A DNA stretch of 64,000 nucleotides, taken from Crotalaria pallida. Lineage: Eukaryota; Streptophyta; Magnoliopsida; Fabales; Fabaceae. Below, in pieces: positions 24,701-35,499 of this stretch (the first letter of the stretch is position 1; each line of letters starts with the position of its first letter). The stretch spans positions 61,738,501 to 61,802,500 of the forward strand of contig CM075651.1 of assembly GCA_037953625.1 (NCBI GenBank), written 5' to 3'. The translations under genes and the position numbers were made by a program. Under the pieces are notes generated by a model that had not been told where the DNA came from, did not search any database, and saw nothing but the letters and a program-made list of their open reading frames with translations.

Positions 24701-27700
24701 CCCTGAGGAATCATGCCCGGAGAAACTTGTTGAAACTGAGGCTGAGAAGGTTGCTGAAACTGACCATCAGCAAGATGCACAGAGAATGCATCATTCACCA
24801 CAGGGTGAATCCTTTCAAGATAGGCCTCATGAGCCACAAGTAGAGACTCCGGAGCTCCAACATTTACTGGAGTTTCTCTGACTAGAAGTGTAGTAACAAA
24901 GGCTTTATATTCAGAGGGTAATCCTTCCAAAATAATCCTTACCTGTTCCTTTTGTGAAACAGGTTCCCCTACTGCAGCTAGAGAATAAGTTAAAGCTTTT
25001 ATTCTAGCAACAAATTCAGTAACACTTTGTGTGCCTTTCTTAGAGGTACGCATCTCAGATTCAAGCATTTGGCTTCTAGCCTTGGTTAGGGAACTAAAAT
25101 AGTTATGAAGTTCCTCCCAAATCTAAAATGCATGAACACACCCTAGAACCCTAGCTTGAACTGGTTCAGAAAGTGATTGTAATAACCAAGAGGCTATGTG
25201 TTGATCTTTCTTCCCAATTTAGATAATCAGGATTAATGCGATCAAACTCAATATCATCATCAGCTATGTATTTAGCAGGGATAATAGGACTCACCACAAA
25301 ACGTTGAAGCCGATGTGAAGCAATAACAACTTCCACCTGTTGCTTCCATACCAAGTTTTTGTTGGTGAGCTTTGCACAAATTGAGTGCGAAAAGGTAACT
25401 GGAGTAAACACAGCACGCAATGGTGCAGGATTTTGAGGATCAGATGCGAAAGCCATGAAGAGGATCGAAGAAACTAGGTTGAACTGAAAACACACACTAT
25501 GAGCCAAGAGATGGAGATCGCAAACCACAAAACACTGAGAATTACGAATCAGAAGAGTAGAAATCCAGAAAATCGCGAACAGCAGTAATCGCGAACAGTA
25601 ATCGCGAACAGTAATCGTGAACAATAATCGCGAACAGTAAACGTGAACAGTAATCGCGAACAGTAATCGCAAATAGTAATCGCGTACAGTAATCGCGAAC
25701 AATTGATGCAGAGTATTGCAAAGAGAAGCAAATCGCGATCCAGAGAAGAAGAAAGCAGAACCGAAGCAGTGAAGAAGAGAGGCTCAAAAGCGCGCGAAAA
25801 AGCTCTAGATATCATATGAAAATGTGAGAATGAGAGAGAGAGAAGAGAGAGAGAAGAGAGAGAGAGAGAATCTGAAACTGAATGTTTCATTATAGAAAGT
25901 TAGTTACAAGAGCTGAGTCATTCACTTCTATTTATAGAAGATTAGAATCAGCTTAAGTTACAAAGCTAAGCTATCAGCTTATAAGCTGACAGCTTTACAA
26001 AGCTAATCTACTCTTTACATAAACTAACTACATCTAACATATTTTTAATTCTGTGCAATCTGGTTATGAGGGAGCAGTGCGAAAGCAATTCAAAAGTGAC
26101 AGTTCTTGGATTAACTTTTCTGGGTCGATAGACCAGGAAATTCGAATTAGCCTAAAGTCTCAGAATCACATTCTAGCCCTTCACAGATTGCAAAATCCGT
26201 GGAGATCAATGTTACTTCCAATCAGGATTCTGGTGCCCAAACTGCACAAACTTCTTAATTCAGGAACAGAGGAAACCGACACTTGCCTTATCAAGAATAT
26301 GTTAGGAGAAGAAAAGAGGGTCATTGTTTTCAATGTGGCCCCAACCATTTAAACCACTCCATAGGTGTCCAGAACGAAAGCTAAGACTATTCATTTTGGG
26401 AGAAGATGACAAAGGGATTGAAGAGGGAGAGTTTGAGGTGGCTGAATTGGTGGACCCAAATTCAAGCAATGGTTAACAAGGGGCTATGGTTTCCTCGGTC
26501 AACTTTGAGGAGTGAGGACAAGGCTGCTTTTGTTCTGGGAGGCATTGACAAGGCTGCTTCCTATAAAGCCCTTTTGGAAGTCAAAAACTAATTCTAAGAT
26601 CAGTTCTTTTTATTTTGACACTTTTGCTCGATAAAATTTATTCAAACATGTTGACGACTCAATTCATAGACTCCACACAGCCAATCCTAATGATAATTGT
26701 GTAATTTTCAGCTAGAACTCGGAAATAGTAACCTATTCATTTCTTCATTACAAAGATGACTATTAATGGAAAAACTTGTTTGTTGAGCAAGTTGAATCTA
26801 GTGTTTGCCCTTGACTTTGGGCTTTCCTTCTATTGATTTATTTGAATGGCTTTGAAAGAAACAAGGAGGACAAAATTTAGTGGTGGTGTGATCTTTTGGC
26901 AATTCTATGATCTACTCAATTGGGACATAATACATTTAAAGGGCCTCTCTCATTACCTCTAGTCCTCTAGTTTCACTTAAGTCTAGGGTTGAGCTTTTTT
27001 TGTTTTCTTGACAGTAGAAATTCTGTAATTTATATTAGATAGTGCACATTTGATTGTTTCTTTTCCTCTTTTGTTCTTTTCTTTTTCTGTTTTGGAGTAT
27101 GCTTATCCTCCCCATCATACCTAATTTTATCCCAAATAAAATTTCTTTTTCCATGAAAAGAAGAAAGAGATAACCTTTAGACATTGACGACGATTTTCAC
27201 AGGCACTAGCCCCAGGGGGAGCTGCAGCAACCAGAAGACGTGGCAATGCTTCTTGAACTGTAGGAATGTAGGAGGCCCATGCAATGCCTAGAAAATATCT
27301 CAAGAATTAGAATATACAATGCTATGAAGAAAATACACTTAAGGGAGACAGCAATGAAAAGAGACAGACAAAGAAAAGTGAAGACACAGAAACATTCACA
27401 TCTACAAATAAAGCGGCTAAAAAGTATTATATGATATACATCATCATACCTTTTTGATTATGTGAGCACTGGGTGATGGAATCAATGAGAAAGAACAAAT
27501 CCACTTTTCGATGAAAACTAGTTTCAATTTCCAGCTTTCGGATAAGAAGCTCAACAACCTGAACATGAGGGCTTGGAAGTAAGTCTACTACAGGCAAATT
27601 AACCATCAATATAATGTAACTGCCAAAATTAATTACAAAAATTTATAACCTCGTACTCAATCTATAAAATAAACAAAACAAAATGCATCGCCGTATTCAT

Positions 27701-30700
27701 ATAATCAAGAACATAACACAAAGAGTACACAATGGAGTTACGGAGTTAATAGTAAAAGTAAACTACAGCTTACACCATATTGCTAACACACCCGCTGGTC
27801 CAAACATTTAATTTTCAATAAACTAAAGGCTTAGCTTTCTCCACTAGCTGAGCTTACCCTTACACCTAAAATGTGTCAACGTGCTTGTTCATGAGATACC
27901 AAACGCCTTCACATTTCTATCTCAACTCATCAGAAGTTTTAGTAATAAAGTACATCAAATAAGTATTCTAATGACCTAATAATTTATACTAAGAAGTATT
28001 TTTTGTACACTAGCAGTATTAAATTTTTTTATGAGAAGTATTTACTTTCTATATAAGGCAAATTCATACTCACAGCTTGGCAAAGAAAATCAGGAAGCAA
28101 GTCATTATCTAATTCTAAATTTTAGAAATAGCATTATGTGATCAAGCATACCTCATTGGCAATGCCATACTTAGCACAATCAATGGCAAGACGTGTTGCA
28201 CGCCCAATACTGTCCTTTGTCCTAGACAAAGTCTCGATCATTCCTTCAAAGGCTTCACGAGCAATAGAGGCCTCAGTACCACCACTCAAAGAGCCTCCTA
28301 CAGTCCTTTGCACTGAACCAACTTTTCTCTCATCATTTTCTTCAACATCAAGTTGATTTTGAGAAGCATAGTGATGCTCATTAGTTGATGGAGAGGCTAG
28401 TGTCAGTTGCTCATTGACTCCCTGCAGATCTGCCTGCACAAAATTGCTTGAAACAGACAGAAATGGTTTAACTGTAAAGGGGCTAGGTGTTCCCCCTTGA
28501 TCATTGTGAAGGCCAAGAGGAAGACAATGAGATTGAGCTACTACTCTTCTTTTCGCCTGGGCAGCCGCAATAAGATGCTTCATAGTCTTAGCAGTTTCTG
28601 ATGTTCCAGAACCAGAATATAGACTACCTTTATGTTCCATGCCCACCTCTAATCTGTAATAACATAAACAAGGTAAGAAGGAAAATATAGTCAGTAAATA
28701 ATTACAAAAGGATAATAAAAAAATAAATAAAACAAAAATAATCAAAACACATGTACCTATCAACATGAACAGCATCAAGCTCCTTAAAAGTTTCTGTTGC
28801 AGCAGCAACTTCAACTACCTGTGGTAATGTCTTTGGAGCAGTTTTAGAACTATCCTCAGAAGATGCAAGCTTCTTTTCATGAGTATTGATGCTGTTTAAA
28901 ATCTTTGAAGACCCTTGATCAGCCTTCTTTTGAGTACCATTACTGGAAACTTTAAGCAAAGCTTTAGAAGATTTATGTAGCTCAGCATTTGACTTTGTCA
29001 TTGAAACTGACAGAGGTGATTTAACTTGAGAGATGGAAATTAATTTCCCCACCTTGGAAGGAAACTGCGTCGAATCTAATTTCTCATGACTATGATTTAA
29101 ATGGACAGAAACTACTTCATTGGCCTTCTCTTTTCGAGAGTGTCTAGTCGACAAAGTGTCATTATGCAATTTGGAAGAGGGTTCTGTCAAATTATTATCC
29201 TCTAGTTCACAAGAAATTTTATTAGGCAGCTGCCCAACATCAGCATTCTCTGGGTATGCATCACTTATCTTCAAAGACAAAGGTGGTTGAATATTTTTAG
29301 CAGCTCCTCCATGAACAGGCGTTTTGGGTTCATCGTCATCTTTATCAGAAAGGCAAACAGCTTTACGCTTCTTCTTTACTTGTTTAATGGCATGTGCATT
29401 AGCATCACCTTTCACTTTAAGAGAACTCATTTCTGTATTTTCATTGGACGCACGGCTAGCAGAGCCGGGCATAGCTTGCTGGATTTGGACATGTTTTGTC
29501 CCAGCTAGCACTTCGCGAACAGAATCATCAGAACCTACAACACCAGTTTGACCCCTTGATGGCAATTTTTTTACTGCTTTCAAATGTGATGTGGACCCTG
29601 TCAACTCTACTTTTTTGAGTGCTTTATCATCAACAGGAGAGCCATGCGAAAGCCTCTTCACACCTTCTGGGGGAGACTTCATATTTCTGTTATCTTTCAT
29701 ATTCATACTCTTCAACTTCTTGGTAGCATGTAGAGTTTCATTTGTTCCAAAATTACGTTTTCCATGCTCTTGGGTCGTATTTTGAGTAAGAGACTTTCTT
29801 CCATCAGCCTTCTCAGAATCAACCATGATCTCCTGCAACTCATCTTTTACGTTAAGACTTGTCTTGACTTTCTTATCTTTATTTCCACTGTTAACATCAG
29901 AAACAGATTTCATAGCATCTGGATAATCTGATCTCACAGAAACTGTATATTTCCGTTTGTTTTCACCTTTCAGTATCTCTCGAGAGCTGGAAAAGTCATC
30001 ACAACCTGCAGAACTTTCGTCCTTCAAAAACTTTCCATTAGATCCAACATTTCTTTTTCTATCATCTGCAATTTCGCTTCTCCTTGAGCCAGTTCCAAGC
30101 TTTCTTTGCTCGTCCCCATCAGTTGAAACACACTGTACATTACCAGTATGTTCTAAGTTGCTATCAATGCATGCACCCTTACTATTAGAAACTTTCACTT
30201 TCACATATGATGGATCCGTAAGACCAGACTTTTTAGCATGCTTATTCATTTCTGCACCAATGGATGATTCACTTTTGAGCACAGGTGAAGAAACTGGAGA
30301 TGGACTGTCAATTGGACGGCACGATACAGAAAGCTTTTCAGCTTGGTTTCCACTGTCTCGACATCTCTGTGTACAGTGGTCCAAATCAGAGCCAGCATCC
30401 CCCAGAACAGTGTTATCTTTTTCTACATTTAATCCCACAGCTTCAGTGGCATCCTTTAGGTGACCTATTACTCCATCAACAGAAGTAGCCTCATCATTTT
30501 CTACATTTAATCCCACAGCTTCAGTGGCATCCTTTAGGTGACCTATTACTCCATCAACAGAAGTAGCCTCCGAACTAATACGTGAATCATTAGTGCCATC
30601 TCTCAGACCACTAGCTTTCTGTTTCTCTACCTCATCAAATGCTGCACAAATTTCGGTCACAGCTTTGACAAAGCTCTTTGTCTTGCCTTGGCACCGGGCA

Positions 30701-33700
30701 GATAATTTTGTCTTCGATTCGAGGTTGAATACCTCAATATCAACACCGGCAACAAAAGCTCTGTGAATGAAAACATAACATAGATACAGCATAAGATCAA
30801 ATGCACAAACATTCTAGTAAAAAAAAGAATAAACATAAGCAATGAGGTACAAAGTGGAAGGCAACAGAGTAAACACAAAATTAGATTACTCAGGTATTCG
30901 AAGGCCACAAACATGGTAGTCCATATCGAGATTTAACTTGTTGGATGGTATATCCTGTGAGTTTCACCATCCCCAGCAATAAAAGTCCCACTAAAAACTC
31001 ACATTGATGAACGCATGGTGGGATAGATGGGAAGGAATGAAAATCGCAAGAATTATGCATTTTGTGCAATTCAACAAGAATGAGATTTTTCAGGATTGAT
31101 CGGTTTTCGTGATTACAAATTAGGCCCAAACTAACCCTAACCCGATTTTCATCCCAAAGATGCCTAAAATTCAAAATTCAACCCTCGTTCAATCATTCCA
31201 ACCCCTCCCCCATACCCAGAAGAACCTAACTACCTGAGTGTCTGAGACAACGGTGGGTGGGTGGCTGGATGCATGCTCATTGTGACAGTGGGTGATTGCT
31301 GGCTGTAACCCTGTGACAATGAGTTCCGAAGTTGTTCAGGGCTTGACAGAGGCAGACAAACGTCCCATGATGAAAGAGGTGGTTTTTGTCTGTTACAACT
31401 TGGTTGGATTAAAGAATTTGGTTTAGGTTTTTCTCTTCTGTGTTACAAAATTAAAACTTAAAAAGACAAAACGTAGAAAACACAAATTTTAAAAAGAAAA
31501 AGGATCTTTTTCAACATGGCAGATGAGAGTTCTGAATGAACTGGTAAGGTGAGAGTTTTTTGGTTTTTCTCATTCTTTTCAGTTTTTAATAGTGGAGATG
31601 AGAGTCAAAAGTGATAGTGTTACTTTACGATCCATGTTAAAATCCTGCAGTTTACATGACTCCATCTCTCTACCGATCCCACATGAGATCCTGATTTTGA
31701 CAACCTTGGTTATGTATGTAAATATTATTTCTCAAAGGGTTAAATGTTTACAGCTAGTTCTTTTAATTAGCTCTTTCCACTTTTGTTATGGCATTAATTA
31801 ATGGTTGTTTTTTGGTTACCAGATTTATTTTCACACTTAGCTCTTTCAATTAGCCCTTTCCTCAATTTGCTATACCACTAATGTTTTTAGGGTCATATGT
31901 GCCACTATCCAGGACTACTACTATGAACCGGTTGCCAGTTTTTCTAGTTGAACCTGCCAGTCTGGGCTATTGTATAAAACTATTAATAGTCAAACCACTA
32001 AACAGGGAATAGTCAATAAGAATAACAAATATCAATAATAACTAGAATTTCAAGCAATTATTCTTTCTCTTTTAGGACAATATAAAACAGATCCAAAATC
32101 AATAATTTCCAACCAAGAGTCATAATCACCATTCACAACTTGCATGAGAATTTTAAAGTTAAGACCAAGTTTGGTATCTTCGGTAAATGATCTAATGAAG
32201 ATAAGTATTTCAATTGTTTAAAGCTTCAAATCAATGACAATTGTGATGTGCAATGCTGGAAGAATTCATGCTCACAACATGATATACAATATCAATGTGC
32301 AAAAATTACATACCAGTAAATGGGACATTCAACGCAGAAGTTAATGCAATGGAAGATACATTGTCACACACACAACAATATCTAGAGCCACACTGAAAGT
32401 TGGTCCCATGATTAAACCATATAAGTCTATAAAAATTGGATCAACTCATTTGTACATTTCCACCTCCAAGTTACAAAGTTTCTACTTAAGTTTGTTCCTC
32501 TTATGCTAATTCACATAATAGTCCTTTTATCCTATCATTAATTACTAAAGAGAAAAGAAGAATTGACACAATGATTAGAAATGACACTGAGTGACCAAGG
32601 GGTCACAAGTTCGAAAGATGGAATTAGCATCTTGCAAATGCAAGATAAGACTGTCTATTATAGACCTACATAACGGGTCCGACCCTCTTCCCTAGACCCT
32701 GCACATAGCGAAAGACCCTTTTTTTCAATTATGAAACAACTTATCAACATTCACCAAAGTACTAGTAACTACTCAATGGACAAAATTGCCATTCAAACAT
32801 TATTTTGTTAAATCAACAGGAGAGAGACTTACATTTCATCTGTACCAAAGAATTGAACAAAGTATTTCTTCGGGTCCGGGTCATAGCCCCAATCTTCCGA
32901 CCTGGTTATCTGAAGATAGAAAATTAACAATTAAGTATCCCTTGTGTTCAGAAAGATCACAAAAAAAGGCAAAAAGTAATACTCCTACCAAGTAAAATAA
33001 TTCAAACACCCTAGATCAATCAAATTACATAAAATCTAAACAATGTTCGCCTACAAGAGTCTATTCATCCACTCAAAACAATGTATATCAAGACATGAAT
33101 GAACAATGCAAAAACCCTCATGTGTGCACAGTTTCACATACAAAGAAACCACTCCAGAAGCTAGCAATTCAAAAACCGTGTATCGAAACACTTAACAAAT
33201 ACCTAACAAAATCAAACAGCGCGAACAACACAGATTTGAAACATTTCAATTTAGTTCAAAAGAACCATAAAAATTCCAAAATCCAAAAAATTCAAAAAGC
33301 CCTTCATGTGTGCACACACACAGTTTCAAAAACTCAGCAAAGAAAATTACTCAAGAAGCTAAACCTATCAATTCAAAAAACCAAGTATCAAAACACTTCA
33401 CAAAATCAAACAGCACCAATAACACGGATTTGAAACATTTCAATTTAGTTCAAAAGAAACATAAAAATTCCAAAATCCAAAAAATTCAAAAAGCCCTTCA
33501 TGTCTGCACACACAGTTTCAAAAACTCAGCAAAGAAATTACTCAAGAAGCTAAACAACCTATCAATTCAAAAAACCAAGTATAAAAACACTTCACAAAAT
33601 CAAACAGCACTAATAACACAGATTTGAACCATATCAATAAAATTCAAAAAATTAAAAATCCAAGTGATCAATGAAACCTCACCTTGGCAGGCCAAGCAGG

Positions 33701-33793
33701 ATAACCCTTAACCTTAGCAAGCACAAGATCACCCACACTCAAGTTCTCATGAACCTTAGCCTTATTCGTGCCACGGCGCCGCGACGGAGCCAT
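17434..33793 (-). CDS. HUA2-like: HUA2-like PWWP-CID protein (ENHANCER OF AG-4 / HULK family)
   Basis: Ten exons: 33683-33793, 32833-32909, 28757-30760, 28152-28653, 27450-27558, 27175-27287, 19774-19961, 18411-19053, 17822-18326, 17434-17549. They sum to 4368 bases, 1455 residues plus stop; phases agree. Start is MAPSRRRGTNKAK. A PWWP domain fills residues about 18-85 (GDLVLAKVKGYPAWPAK, PKKYFVQFFGT). Residues 105-840 are lysine/serine-rich and low-complexity. A CID/RPR domain spans about 860-995 (KVDLFFLIDSITQCSH, VLRLWLERKIFPESVLRRHM). The C-terminal third is proline-rich with an acidic patch, EDNEDEDDDEDIP. Known for the family: a nuclear protein affecting AGAMOUS pre-mRNA processing and FLC/MADS-gene expression, so flowering time. 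CID domains bind the polymerase II C-terminal tail. Arabidopsis HUA2 is of similar length. Oddities: a 7.2-kb transposon-filled intron 6 inside the CID and an in-frame 78-bp duplication in exon 3. Confidence 0.93.
18411..19053 (-). other. HUA2-like exon 8, proline-rich segment
   Basis: Encodes residues about 1035-1249. It opens with SNATYRLPGFLSPLGFEDNE, the acidic stretch, then two long runs alternating proline with serine and leucine, and ends HNCMAT. Proline-rich tails of this family are thought to bind WW or FF splicing factors such as PRP40; that role is inference here. The minus-strand proline codons give the plus strand its GGTGGAGG pattern around 18550-18710. Confidence 0.85.
20271..20621 (+). 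repeat. 5' LTR of a Gypsy element
   Basis: 351 bp beginning TGATAG and ending CTATCA (short inverted ends, TG...CA). It is followed by TTGGTCTGACCTGCTGGA, where a primer binding site is expected, and then by a gag-like frame. No matching 3' LTR is visible up to exon 6 of the HUA2-like gene at 27175, so the element lost its right half. Confidence 0.6.
21390..21767 (+). mobile_element. RTE LINE, strongly 5'-truncated copy
   Basis: 378 bp, nearly identical to 13945-14300 of the nested RTE, ending in a longer TTG repeat. It is bounded by a perfect 15-bp duplication, TTTAATTGAGGATGA (21375-21389 and 21768-21782), which belongs to the Gypsy gag frame it interrupts. Only the C-terminal part of the RT protein is encoded. 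Confidence 0.93.
21837..21945 (-). repeat. Copia 3' LTR remnant
   Basis: Matches 25815-25930 of the intact LTR up to CTATTTATAG, where the two diverge. The deletion that removed reverse transcriptase ends here. Confidence 0.85.
21940..22946 (-). pseudogene. Copia integrase, C-terminal half
   Basis: Encodes VHRVICPHTHHQNGAIERKH, the HHQNG...ERKH signature near the last catalytic acid of Copia integrases. It goes on through a domain ending in the usual C-terminal motif (VFGCICYPCLRPY, KCIFLGYSPSHKGYKC) and a serine/proline-rich linker. A run of 20 C at 22775-22794 turns into glycines just before EFRPF. The expected RT start does not follow. Confidence 0.85.
22775..22794. repeat. Poly-C tract in the Copia integrase
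   Basis: Twenty consecutive C on the plus strand, read as glycines on the minus strand. Related integrases have only about two glycines here. It is either a slippage expansion or an assembly or sequencing artefact. Confidence 0.9.
22947..23295. mobile_element. Stowaway MITE within the Copia integrase
   Basis: 349 bp with terminal inverted repeats beginning CTCCCTCCGTTTCACAATGT and flanked by TA on both sides (22945-22946, 23296-23297). It splits the integrase frame, which stops at GFKYY on one side and resumes near VDSCTRFTW on the other. This is the youngest layer of the intron-6 nest. Confidence 0.92.
23296..23865 (-). pseudogene. Copia integrase, N-terminal half
   Basis: Carries the GAG_pre-integrase and zinc-binding start: IWHNRLGHSHEGIVKDVL and CSACAIAKSHRLP (HH-CC zinc motif), then FDLVYIDLWGPAPE with the first catalytic aspartate region. 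Joined across the MITE it would continue into the half at 21940-22946, with a frame change. Confidence 0.85.
23866..25456 (-). pseudogene. Copia gag and protease
   Basis: The start is likely the ATG at 25454-25456 (MAFASDPQNPAPLRAV). The N-terminal gag reaches NPDYLNWEE, then a frameshift near 25210 breaks it. From 25068 the frame carries the UBN2-type gag (LTYSLAAVGEPVSQKEQVRI), a CCHC knuckle CQLCGKPGHEALKC (24396-24355) and the protease motif PDSGATHHLTAD near 24030. Between knuckle and protease is a glutamine/proline-rich linker. Confidence 0.85.
25571..25702. repeat. 13-bp minisatellite in the Copia leader
   Basis: About ten tandem copies of a 13-mer close to GTAATCGCGAACA, lying between the primer binding site and the gag start. 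On the minus strand one frame reads through them as repeated 'RDYCSRLLFAI'. It is CpG-rich and stands out in the AT-rich window. Confidence 0.88.
25802..25814 (-). other. Copia primer binding site
   Basis: On the minus strand TGATATCTAGAGC follows the 5' LTR directly and resembles the TGGTATCAGAGC site complementary to initiator methionine tRNA, used by many plant Copia elements. Two or three changes suggest decay. Confidence 0.6.
25815..26039 (-). repeat. Copia 5' LTR, intact
   Basis: 225 bp, starting TGTTAGATGTAG and ending TTTTCATA on the minus strand. It contains GA-repeat stretches and TATAAATAG about 115 bp from its outer end, a plausible TATA box. Confidence 0.88.
30423..30576 (-). 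repeat. In-frame 78-bp tandem duplication in HUA2-like exon 3
   Basis: Two nearly perfect copies of 78 bp. The 26-residue unit runs from EATSVDGVIGH through DATEAVGLNVE. It adds residues to the disordered region just after the PWWP domain without breaking the frame. Confidence 0.92.
32577..32727 (+). repeat. Au-type SINE remnant in HUA2-like intron 2
   Basis: A B-box-like GGGGTCACAAGTTCGAAAG is followed by the body ATGCAAGATAAGACTGTCTA and GGGTCCGACCC..CCCTAGACC..GCACATAGCG, which follows the layout of the plant Au SINE. The 5' end is worn. The rest of intron 2 (30761-32832) shows no clear feature. Confidence 0.6.
33105..33630. repeat. Tandem repeat of about 194 bp in HUA2-like intron 1
   Basis: Two good copies and a weaker first one. 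Anchors TTCAATTTAGTTCAAAAG at 33245 and 33439, and CCCTTCATGTGTGCACAC-type blocks, return with the same spacing. The array fills most of intron 1. Confidence 0.8.
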
Positions 33794-34260
33794 CACGGCC
33801 GCGCTGATGCAACAGAGAAGTTACAGAAACAAACGAACGGCGCCTCAGAAAGAAGCAAAAGATCAGAAAAACCCTAGAAAAATTTTTGAAAAGTTGGAAG
33901 TAACTGCCACGAGGGATCTCACGCGAGCAGGGTTCCGCGGCGGAGAAGCGACGCCGTCGGGAGGGGTTAGAGAATGAAGAGAAGCGAGAACGGAGAGGGA
34001 AGGGTTGGCATTGAGAATGGGGTTAGAGAGAGAGAGACGGAATGGGGTTAGAGTTAGAGAGAGAGACGGAATGGGGTTAGAGAGAGAGAGAGGGAATGGG
34101 AGAGTGAGAGAGAGCAAATTGGTGAAGCGGTGGAAGGAAGAGAGAAAACGAGAAAATGAGAAAACGGAAGATGTTGTAGTATGGTTTTGTTTTGGGGTGG
34201 CTTAGAAAGGAAGGTGAGTATGGCGTAGTACTCTTACTAGAATTTGTAATTTTGTGAATT
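33794..34260 (-). promoter_or_regulatory. HUA2-like 5' leader and promoter with GA/CT minisatellite
   Basis: Upstream of the ATG, three tandem copies of a unit like GGGTTAGAGAGAGAGAGACG (34018-34100) give CT-rich DNA on the gene strand. CT-rich leaders are common near plant transcription starts. No clear TATA box was found. The exact start of transcription cannot be placed. Confidence 0.5.
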
Positions 34261-34266
34261 TTTTAT

Positions 34267-34594
34267 CCTAAACTACTTATTTATCTCTTATCTTATTTTT
34301 CAATTTCAAATTGAGTTTTAGGTTTTTTTTTAAAATTGGTCTCTCATGATTCATTTCGATATTAAATTGGTCCATGAGTCACTATTCATCTTACGTGTCA
34401 ATATCATATTGGTTTCACATAGTATGAATAGTGACACGTATGCAAATCATAGTGGTCCATAAAGGATGAATAGTAATTCAGAGACTAATTTGATAGCGAA
34501 AAAAAAATGAGGGACCAATTTGAAACAAAAAAAAACGTAAGGGACCAATTTGAAATTAAAAATTAAGGTAAGGGACCAAACAAGTAATTTAGAC
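34267..34594. mobile_element. Foldback element (Mutator-like MITE)
   Basis: Long inverted arms: CTAAACTACTTATTTATCTC at the left matches the reverse complement of the right end (CTAAATTACTTGTTTGGTCC), both followed by AATTTCAAATTG. Flanks AATTTTTTAT and AATTTTTAT form an imperfect duplication of 9-10 bp. It sits just upstream of the HUA2-like leader. Confidence 0.65.
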
Positions 34595-34615
34595 AATTTT
34601 TATGAGTGAATACAA

Positions 34616-34885
34616 CTCCTTCTTGTTCATATGTGGTGTATTTTAAGATTATATATGAGTTTTAAGAAATGATTAAAAAATATGTAAAAGTTTTGGGTAT
34701 TTTGACTATAATATTTTTATATAATTATTATTGAAGAGAGAAAGATAAAGGAATTAAAAAAATGTGATAAATAAGGGTATAGATGAAAAAAAATAGTATT
34801 AATTATATATTGGATTGGTAAATAGACAATATATATGAAACATTGGACAAAAATTTTATAAACACTGCATATAAAACGGAGGAAG
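34616..34885. mobile_element. Degenerate Stowaway-like MITE
   Basis: The ends CTCCTTCTTGTTCATATG and (reverse complement of the right end) CTTCCTCCGTTTTATATG form worn inverted repeats of about 25 bp. A TA flank is present at the right only. Confidence 0.5.
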
Positions 34886-35019
34886 TATATGACGATATAC
34901 TATAAAGATTTTTTACTTTGTCGACATATTATTCATCGTTGATGGATTGGTCATGATTGACTTGTAAGTATCAATAATGCACGTAGATGTTGGGTGATGC
35001 ATTAGTAGTGTAAAAACCG

Positions 35020-35022
<3 letters not shown>

Positions 35023-35055
<33 letters not shown>
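35023..35055. repeat. (AT)n microsatellite
   Basis: About 16 AT dinucleotides, in intergenic DNA. Confidence 0.9.
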
Positions 35056-35059
<4 letters not shown>

Positions 35060-35226
35060 TTTTTTTTATTATTATAATATTATTATTTTATTTTTGTGTT
35101 TTATTAATTTCAACTCTTAGGATCGAAGATAAACACCTAAACCATTAGTAGTTTCTTGCTTAAACTAAAGATTTAAAACTTTTAATTTTTTATCAACGCA
35201 ATTTCTAATAAATATCATCTTTTTTA

Positions 35227-35499
35227 CTCCCTTTGGCTTTAAATATAAGTACTAGTTAGTGCTTTGATCTTGATTTTTTATATAAGCACCAATTCAAATT
35301 TTCAATGTTATTAATTCCTTCTTTTTAACAAACATCCTTATTTACTCAATATTTTTTAGAGTCCCAATAATAATTATAAGGGTAATTTTGAAAAAATACA
35401 CCAAATATTATCAATTCCAATACCACTAACAATATTAACTAATTTTCTTAATCCCCGTGAAAAGTTAATCCAAGTGCTTATATTTAGAATCGGAGAGAG
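35227..35499. mobile_element. Stowaway MITE
   Basis: 273 bp with inverted ends CTCCCTTTGGCTTTAAATAT and, from the right, CTCTCTCCGATTCTAAATAT, flanked by TA at 35225-35226 and 35500-35501. It is followed (35570-35700) by low-complexity TTAATTAATAAT DNA. Confidence 0.75.

Larger units (their letters stand above)
21837..26039 (-). mobile_element. Copia LTR retrotransposon, internally deleted
   Basis: The 5' LTR on the minus strand is 25815-26039 (225 bp). The 3' LTR survives only as 21837-21945. Flanking TATTT (21832-21836 and 26040-26044) forms a 5-bp target duplication. The ends are TGTTAG...TTTTCATA on the minus strand. The gag, protease and integrase regions are present, but reverse transcriptase and RNase H are wholly missing: the frame ends in TRSKASHIAGSPSVY and is followed at once by the LTR remnant. 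It lies in the same orientation as the HUA2-like gene and within its intron 6. Confidence 0.9.
20622..26600 (+). pseudogene. Gypsy (Ty3-type) gag fragment, split by two later insertions
   Basis: In HUA2-like intron 6, antisense to the gene. The left part (about 20719-21389) encodes a coiled-coil start (MEEKIEVMGERLANMEEK), then the retrotransposon gag domain: FEGFDPIGWVA, AVHWFRYLKKRMPNMSWDIL, MMLAQLPEIPEALALEFFMN. It has stops at about 20992 and 21190. The sequence jumps the RTE tail (21390-21767) and the Copia element (21837-26039) and resumes at about 26045. There a zinc-knuckle remnant (HCFQCGPN-like, spread over frames near 26320) and GEDDKGIEEGEFEVAELVDP appear. Protease, reverse transcriptase and integrase are absent. 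From 26600 to 27174 no further coding signal is seen. Confidence 0.75.

Noticed and set aside
25166..25702. Minus-strand open frame with repeated RDYCSRLLFAI units
   Set aside because: It is the 13-bp minisatellite of the Copia leader read in one frame and lies upstream of the gag start; a repeat-protein gene is not supported.
30890..31400. Possible extra exon in HUA2-like intron 2 (a donor-like CAG|GTAGTT and ATG codons)
   Set aside because: Exons 2 and 3 already join in phase with family-consistent protein, and the stretch has stops in each usable frame.
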